From the NCBI RefSeq assembly GCF_042186555.1, contig NC_133324.1, forward strand, positions 200,465,640 to 200,529,639: 64,000 bases of DNA, written 5' to 3'. Position 1 is the stretch's first letter, and each line of letters opens with the position of its first letter. Below, in pieces: positions 57,178-64,000 of the stretch. Origin of the DNA: Aquarana catesbeiana. Lineage: Eukaryota > Chordata > Amphibia > Anura > Ranidae. The notes beneath the pieces are model-generated. The model had not been told where the DNA came from, made no database searches, and was given only the letters and a program-made list of their open reading frames with translations. The position numbers and the translations under genes were made by a program.

Positions 57178-57520
57178 CTTATTTTCTCTACTGGTCCTAT
57201 GCTTTCAAAAAATACATGGTTTGGGGGGTCTTTAACAAACTCTGAAAGCTGTAAGGGAACAATAAAAACCTTCAGATTTTTAGAGAAATGTGGTTATTTA
57301 CATTTTTGCGTACATTCAGTTTTCACCATTTTGCACAAAGGCATAATTTAAAAATTACAAATATTTGTTATTTATTAACTCAATACAGATTAGCGTTTAT
57401 ATTTAGTAGGAATTTTGTAAAACGTGCTGCGTTTCGGTCTGCTAATAATGATTTTAGTGTATTTTTAGTGAAAATATTGCTTTGGTAAGCATTTGCGCAA
57501 ATATCATTGTGCCCTAAATT
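57178..57520. repeat. ~320-bp tandem repeat, right part after DIRS
   Basis: Resumes the interrupted fourth unit with CTACTGGTCCTATGCTTTC and continues through the usual landmarks to about 57520. Confidence 0.8.
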
Positions 57521-58653
57521 TGCATACAGAAATAATATATTGTTTGGAGGTTCTAAGTAGTTTTCTATCAAACAATGCGACTTGTAAACGTGTGTGAGAA
57601 ATGTACGAAATGGCTTTGTTTTGACGTGGTAAAGCGTATATATGGTCAAAATTTAAAATCATGTATTGATTTCCACATTGTATTTCAATGAATTCTACCC
57701 TGCTTCCTTAATCTGAACAATTTTGAAGTTAGTAAACTTACTTTGTGAATATCCCATGTGGCAGGTTGAGCCCGCGCCACTGTTTAAAATGGCAGAATAG
57801 CAGTTTAGGCCAGATCGTCAACTCGTTCTAAGGGATGGGTGTTTCTGTGGAACCCAGTGCCGCTGCCGCTGCCGCTGCCATGGCCACCAGACCAGGTCCG
57901 CATATTACCTAACGCTCCAGGATGGTGAGCAGAATCACACTCAAGCGTTCCTTATTGGATCCTACTAGCTTCAGTAGGGGGTTAGTGTATGGGCTTAATT
58001 GTTTATGCTCCTAAGGAGGCCTTCACGATCTCCCCCATGGGGGGGATCAAATATTGGCACCTCACAGTTTCGTCACAACCCTAGTTTTGAAGGGCCTATT
58101 CTACAACAGAACTCCAAATTAATGGCTGATACCCCTTCTGAGAGCTACATATTGTGCCCTCCACCCTTGTCGATCATAGAGAGGGGCATTGTCCCCAGGG
58201 CACACCGTTAATCCTTGACAGGGTCACCCACGTGTTTGAGTGGAAATGCTCCCCCCACATTTGTGAGATCTCGGAGTGGCCACCCCTGTGAGGGTTTAGA
58301 TAGAATAAATGAGGTGCAATTGCACCATCCAGTCATTTGACCAGTTTGTATTGCTAGTACCTTTGAAATGTTATGTTACTGCTCGTTTAACTGATCATAT
58401 ATTATTTCTGCTATTATTATTGTTTCTAGTCTGAGCGTTACTAACAGACATCTAATTTATGGCCTATATATGTGCTTCTAGTGGGGCGGGGGCTCCTCGT
58501 CTCAAAGTGCCTTACCGCTACCCACTCTAGGCCTTCTCTGCCCTGGTGGTGGTAGAAATGCTCGTGTGAGCATTAGTTTTGTTACCCTCTTCCCTTCTTT
58601 TCCTTCCTGTGTCACTCCTTTTCCCCTCTATCGCTTTGCCACTTACTCTCGGC
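57521..58653. other. Unassigned, possible 5' part of the following LINE
   Basis: A GCCGCT trinucleotide-type microsatellite lies at 57861-57881. From 58000 to 58620 there are no long frames, but the pyrimidine-rich 58600 part and its position suggest LINE inter-ORF DNA. This is an inference only. Confidence 0.3.
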
Positions 58654-58657
58654 TTAA

Positions 58658-59189
58658 AGCGGAGTTCCAGTAAAAAAATTTTTTTTACATTAATCAACAG
58701 CATTTAATCTAAATAACAACCTTTGGTTTTTTGGATTTTTTTTTTTTACTCACCTTTTCAGGCTAGTGGGTCCTTCGTAATCTGCCTCTTCCTCTCAAAG
58801 GCACCTGACGTCATTTCCCTGGGAGATGTCTGTCATTATTTCCCAGGAGACACTGGGCAGTGCCAAGGGCTTCGTTGCCATCACAATGGGGGCGGGCACT
58901 TCCAACGCCAACGCCCGTTGTGATGGCAACGTGAGAACTCAATGGTGCTGCGAGCCTCTCATACTGCACATGCGCGAGAACGTATCCCAGAACTGTATCC
59001 TCGTGGGCTTCACATGCCCACAAGCAAGATGGAAACGGCCAGGACAAATTAATAAAACTTTATATTTTATAATAAAAGCGGAGATCGGGGGACGAAATTT
59101 CTAAAACAAGTGCAAGCTAAAAGTGAATGTTATGATCTTAATAAAAGTTTTGAAAAATTAAAAATTAATACTGTCAGTGGAACTGCGCT
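58658..59189. mobile_element. MITE with TTAA duplication
   Basis: TTAA on both sides (58654-58657 and 59190-59193). Inverted ends AGCGGAGTTCCA and TGGAACTGCGCT. About 532 bp, non-coding. An inner pair TTGCCATCACAA and TTGTGATGGCAA at 58874-58929 can fold. TTAA suggests piggyBac-type mobilisation. A different family from P1-P3. Confidence 0.75.
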
Positions 59190-59379
59190 TTAACTAAGCA
59201 GTTACTGACTTTCCTTCCCCCCCCCCTTTTTTTCTTGTTTTTTTCTTGTTTTTTTTTCCCCCTTTATTTCCCCCCCTCTTTAGCCCCTTTTGTCCTCGTC
59301 CCACTAGACCTCTGAGGTTTCGTCAGGAGCCTGTTGGCGACACACCAGCCATGTCAGCGAAGAACAGCGAAGATTTTCT

Positions 59380-62300
59380 GGTATATCAAGGGGCAAAACT
59401 CACCTGAGAAATGAACTAGCTGCCTCAAGGAACTCTGGAGACTAAGAGCGCATCTAGTCTTTTCCAAGAGACCCATTTTAGAGCAGATAAGATCCCTAAA
59501 CTTTACAAAACTAAATTCCCGCGGTCTATCACAGCCCGTCTCCATCTTCCAAATCTCAGAGGACTAGTATTCTGATTGCCAAGTCCCTTCCATGGCAGAT
59601 GACAGACGTCCATCGGGACTCAGAGGGCAGATTCCTCCTGCTGAAAGGGAAAATTTACTCCCACACTTTCACAATGGCGAACGTATACCTGCCCAAAACC
59701 AATCAAGTAAAAACTCTTGAATCTTTTCTCTCCACTCTTGATTCCTTCACGGAAGGGACCCTTATCTTAGGAGGGGACTTTAACGTGACCATGGACCCCC
59801 GCAAAGACTCCTCAGCGGGACTGCCTTCCACCCCTAAAGGATCCAGACTACGCCTCAAAGAGCTTCTCCACTCACATCAATTAGTTGACATTTGGAGGAT
59901 CTTTCATCCTCCTACTCCAGAATAGATTTTTTTTCTCATCAAACACTCCACCATTCCTCTAATCTCCAAAGCCGACATAGGACATATTGCAATTTCAGAT
60001 CATGCACCGATTATATTAGAAGTTACCCCCCAACAATAATCTAGCACACCAATATGGCGTCTAAATGAATCTCTGTTAAAAGACCTGGAAATCACAGCAG
60101 ACATACAGCACGAACTTAGTGATTATTTCGCCACAAACTCAGGATCCGTAGAAAACGCCCTTTCCCTGTGGGCCGCACACAAGTGTGTTCTCCATGGGAT
60201 CTTTATTAAGCACAGACACGCGTCCAAACAACGCAGAACGAAAACACTAGCTGACCTTCTAGATAAACTGTACACTCTGGAACGAGCGTATAAACTTAAT
60301 CAAGACCCTGCACTGTAAATGGAACTTACGAAAGTGTGGGAACTGATTAGGGAACACTCCCTTTACGAGGCCAAACATGTTCTTCTAAGGGTCCGTCGCT
60401 CATACTATGAATATGGCAACAAGTGAAGCAGCATGTTGGCTAGAGCATTGAAAGCCCAAAATAGTAAATCATTTGTCTGGGCATTGACTACCTCTTCCGG
60501 CGCTAAAATACATTCAACCCCAGAGCTAGCTGAAGCATTCCACAAGTTTTATTCGGATTTATACAATTTGAGATCTACTCCCTTGGCCTCACAACACACC
60601 AGTATACTTTCTGAAATTGACAACTTACCTACAGGAGGCTCAACTTCCTAGGCTTACACGGGAGGAAAGGGAATCTTTATCCCAACCACTCTCAGCCGAA
60701 GAATTTGCAATGGCCATTGCGGTCACCCAGCCTGGGAAGCCCCAGGTCCAGACGGCTTCACGCTTTCATACTATAGAACCTTCCAATCAATACTCACGCC
60801 TCACTTCTTAGAAGCCTTTAACGCCATCACAGATGGCCATAGTCCCCCCCTCCGAGTTACTCGGTGCTAACATCTCTGTCATTCTAAAACCAGGCAAAGA
60901 CCCACTACAATGTGCCAGCTACCGTTCCATTTCGCTTTTGAATTGCGACGTTAAGTTATTTACCAAAATCATCGCAACCAAATTAAATGTCATCATGCAG
61001 CGTATTGTACCCCTCGATCAAGTAGGGTTCATCCAATCCAGGGAAGCTAGGGACAACACCATTAAAACCCTAGATATCATTGCATCAGCTGAGAAACTCA
61101 ACTCTCCTCTGCTTCTTCTATCTACAGATGCCGAAAAGGCCTGCGACAGAGTCAATTGGACCTTTCTTTTTGAAATCCTCAAATGTTTTGGTATGCCCGC
61201 CCCAATCTTGTCCTGGGTAGCTGCCATTTATGCAAACCCGACGGCCACCATTAGAGTCAACGGATTCAATTCAGACTCCCTCGTAATCTCTAATGGCACC
61301 AGACACGGATGTCCCCTATCCCCCTTCTCTTTATACTGACACTAGAACCATTCCTTCAACACATACGTAATAATCAAGATGTGAAGGGAGTACAAACTAC
61401 GACATACCACCACAAAGTGGCGGCATATGCCGATGACCTTCTTTTTTATATCATGGAACCCCTTACCTCTCTGCCCTTCCTACTACAAGAACTGAAAAAC
61501 TATGGTGCTCTATCCAACTTCAAGGTAAACCTCCAAAAATCTGAGGCTCTTCATGTCTCCCTCCCAGACCCTACTCTGAAAAGCCTACGGCCTAACTTCC
61601 CCTTTAGATGGGTGACTCACAGCATCCAGTACCTAGGGACAAAAATACCAGCAAATCTAAACTCCATATTTAAATTTTCAGCCACTATTGGCCTATTTGT
61701 CCACAGATTTGGCAAGATGGAATGGTCTAGCCCTATCGTGGTTCAGCCGATGTAACGTACTCAAAATGAATGCGATACCCAGACTTTTATATCTATTACA
61801 ACCCCTGCCTATTAAGATCCCCCAAACGTACTTTCAATCGGTTAGATCCGCCTTTACTAACTTTGGCGGGGAAACCCCCCCCGACTCGCCAGAGCACTTA
61901 TGCTCCGGCCTAAACTTAAGAGAGAAATGGGGGAATGGGGCTCCCAGATCCGGCTCTTTACTATACAGCTGTCCACATGAACAGGGTAGTAGACTGGTGT
62001 AGGCATAGCGCCACCAAGCTATGGGTCTGTTTAGAACAAGATTCTGCACAGGACCCCATACAGGGCCTGCCTTGGGCAGGGAAAATTCACACTACCCGCC
62101 TTCTCCCATCAACCCATAATTAGACCCACTCTGATTGAATCCGAAAAGTTCTTTAAACGTTCTTCACTCAACAGTTTCCCGTTCTCGGGTGACACCGATA
62201 ATATGATACCCCAAGTTCAGTCCTGGATTGTCAGACCCAGCATTTAACACTCGCCACAGAAGGTCTTACATGCGTCTTATTTCCTCTGCACAAGCAGCTG

Positions 62301-63017
62301 GATTCCATGCAGAACCCTGTTTATGGGCTCAGGATCACAGTTTCTGAACCACTGGCGAGCTCACCAATTATCACATTTTCTGAACCCAAGCCACACCTCT
62401 TTCAGAGGCCTCTCAGCCCGTTTGAGGAGCTCTGTCTGGGGGATGGTCTGATAAGGAAATCCTTGTCCCTTTCCTACGAAGCTCTACTAGATCTCTATGC
62501 GCAAACGGAACCTCCCTTTCTTTCCAAATGGGAAAAAGACCTTCAGGTCACTTTTACGAAACAACAAAAACATAGGATTCTCTTCTTCGTTCATAAATCA
62601 TTGATAAATAGTAAGTACCAGGAGACCACTTACAAAATCATGACACGGTGGTATAGAACCCCATCTGTACTAGCCAAACTATTCCCACAATTAAGAGAAC
62701 AATGCTGGAGATGTGATTTCCACAGGGGCACACTTTTACACATCTTCTGGGAATGCCCAGGCATCCAGCCATTCTGGCTGCAAGTCCTCCAACTGATCCA
62801 CAAATATAGTCCATGATTACTAGTTACTACTTTCTCAAAGGTTTCAAAATTTTATTGATTGCACAAAACTGCTTTTTTCAATCCTATAAACAGATAATGG
62901 TAATACGCTAACTGTTATTACCATAACTGTGATATAGCATGGCCAATTATCTGCCTGTAATTATCAACTTTTGTGCATCCGTCAATAAAAAGAGAAGTAA
63001 AAAAAAAAAAAAAAAAA
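59380..63017 (+). mobile_element. Tx1-like L1 LINE, plus strand
   Basis: Contains an ORF2 with endonuclease, reverse transcriptase and Cys/His-containing C-terminus, then a ~200-bp 3' UTR ending AATAAAAAGAGAAG and a poly(A) run (about 63000-63017). ORF1 is not recognised upstream. The copy has several stops, so it is inactive. Confidence 0.85.
59400..62816 (+). pseudogene. Tx1-like ORF2 (endonuclease/RT) pseudogene
   Basis: Endonuclease: LFQETHF (about 59460), then VYLPKTNQ and LILGGDFNVTMDPRKDSS (about 59762), with the catalytic Asp and Asn in G-D-F-N. Linker: KSFVWALTTSSGAKIHSTPE (about 60470). RT: ILKPGKDPLQCASYRSISLL (about 60882), DQVGFIQSREARDN (about 61016), DAEKACDRVNW (about 61129, palm A with Cys in place of the usual Phe), NGTRHGCPLSP (about 61292), and the catalytic AYADDLLFY (about 61425). 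C-terminus: CWRCDFHRGTLLHIFWECPG (about 62704). Frame changes or stops occur near 59925, 60320, 60651, 61339, 61755, 62000 and 62123. About 1130 codons; family ORF2s are of similar or slightly greater length. Confidence 0.88.
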
Positions 63018-63130
63018 GCTGACCATTCTTTATTTTTTTTTAAATTACCTTTTTTTTCCTTTTCCTTGACTCACTCCCTGCCTCCATTCTCGACTAAGCG
63101 AAAATGAGGTTTTACTCTCCTCCTGCAGCC

Positions 63131-63256
63131 TCCTGGGATACCAAATGTCACATATTCAAGGAGTCATTGTTTTCCACTTTCCATGTCTGTATACATATTT
63201 CTCTATAAATGTTGGAAAGTAATGCCTCCTGAATATGTGACATCAGTATCCCAGGA
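63131..63256. repeat. Small foldback
   Basis: The left arm TCCTGGGATACC ... CACATATTC ... CCACTTTCCA pairs with the right arm TGGAAAGTAATGCC ... GAATATGTG ... GTATCCCAGGA. Arms are about 40-50 bp with a loop of ~35 bp. Confidence 0.65.
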
Positions 63257-64000
63257 AGCATTACATTCCACAGTTTATAGAACAATATATAAACTGACAT
63301 GGCACCAAATCTTTGTCTGTGCAGGTGCAAGATCTGGCGCTAGGCCACTGGGAGGCCTGAAAGTAAATTATTACAACATAAAAGTGCACCAGAGGTAAGA
63401 GGGAAAAAAAGACTAGCATTATTATTGGGAGAGTGAGATTTTTCTTTAATGGCACAAGCAGATAGAGAGTTCAGGGACTGCTTGTTTTAAAGCTTGTGTA
63501 GTGATTGTTAAGAACATAATAATACGTAATATAATAATACTTAATGTCCATAATCTGGGAAGAGGTGCACAATAAAGTGAATCTGAGCTTTGTAACTGAA
63601 CAGTAAAGCAAAAACTTAATTTAGATGTTGGTCTATGTGCTGATTAATCTTAAATTCTCTTTGGTCCCTCAACAATCAGTTAACCTGTGGGTGTAAGAAG
63701 AAGAATTCCTGTATAAGCTCAAAGCCCATATGATCAGAGCTCATTGCAAGGCTAAGGATGGTCTCCCTGTGCCCTTGTGTCAGGGCTGCTGCACATGCAA
63801 TTGATGTGGAATACAGACCAGGACATGTGCATCCATCCTGTGGTCATCTTCAAAGGGGCCTTAGATGTAACGAAACTAGTAGGGCGTGGCTACGCATCGT
63901 AAGCCATCACTCAGTCCGCCCCATGATTTGCACGGGTGTTTGCTATTTTTATGCCGGCTTTTTTATATTGTATTCACGGAGCTCACTTGTTGTGACTCCA
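63257..64000. other. Unassigned region to window end
   Basis: No gene supported. A motif AACGAAACTAGTAGGGCG at about 63870, followed by GC-rich then AT-rich sequence, resembles the CGAAACGCG-bearing segment near 2869. The window may end inside that repeat. Confidence 0.3.

Larger units (their letters stand above)
49543..57178 (+). mobile_element. DIRS-type tyrosine-recombinase retrotransposon
   Basis: About 7.6 kb gross; about 5.4 kb after subtracting the Tc1 (49838-51440) and two MITEs (53021-53603). It has inverted terminal repeats, an internal complementary region, a gag-like ORF, RT/RNase H and a tyrosine recombinase. It lacks LTRs and integrase. Insertion within a tandem-repeat unit makes both edges readable, and no clear target duplication is seen, as expected for recombinase-mediated integration. 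Confidence 0.9.

Noticed and set aside
1..64000. tRNA, rRNA, operon or prokaryotic defence genes
   Set aside because: No tRNA-like cloverleaf or rRNA segment was seen, and the content is vertebrate transposons throughout.

Overview
This window is vertebrate nuclear DNA made almost entirely of transposable elements. I find no intact protein-coding gene, no rRNA or tRNA gene and no CRISPR array. The mixture points to an amphibian, most likely a frog (inference): Tc1 elements with TA target duplications, CR1/L2-type LINEs, Tx1-like L1 LINEs, tyrosine-recombinase DIRS retrotransposons, piggyBac-like elements with TTAA duplications, Harbinger-type MITEs with TTA/TAA duplications, and an amphibian-style class I endogenous retrovirus. 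All coding regions carry stops, frameshifts or deletions.

Layout. 0.5-1.8 kb: deleted Tc1 copy. 1.86-2.3 kb: Harbinger-type MITE. 3.4-5.6 kb: decayed DIRS-like remnant on the minus strand. 6.4-7.8 kb: CR1/L2-type LINE. 8.9-14.5 kb: MITEs, a piggyBac-like element and unassigned DNA. 14.6-17.8 kb: second CR1/L2-type LINE, split by a Harbinger-type MITE. 17.9-22.4 kb: Tc1-derived MITE, LTR-like segment, other repeats. 22.4-24.3 kb: full-length Tc1 copy inside a TA microsatellite. 26.3-31.1 kb: large piggyBac-like region with a 1-kb palindrome and a transposase C-terminus. 31.2-38.0 kb: a Tc1-type inverted-repeat shell that encloses an endogenous retrovirus. 40.2-47.3 kb: minus-strand Tx1-like LINE broken by a Tc1, a piggyBac-like element and a MITE. 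48.5-57.5 kb: a ~320-bp tandem repeat split by a DIRS element, which itself contains a DD35E Tc1-like element and two abutting MITEs. 58.7-59.2 kb: TTAA-flanked MITE. 59.4-63.0 kb: plus-strand Tx1-like LINE with poly(A).

The nested insertions give relative ages. The tandem array predates the DIRS element, and the DIRS element predates its Tc1 and MITEs. The minus-strand LINE predates its Tc1 and probably the piggyBac-like element. The Tc1-type shell appears older than the retrovirus inside it. The most informative structures are that shell, the DIRS terminal and internal complementary repeats, the two MITEs sharing one TTA, the 40-bp tandem array in the retroviral leader, and loss of catalytic residues in two Tc1 transposases.
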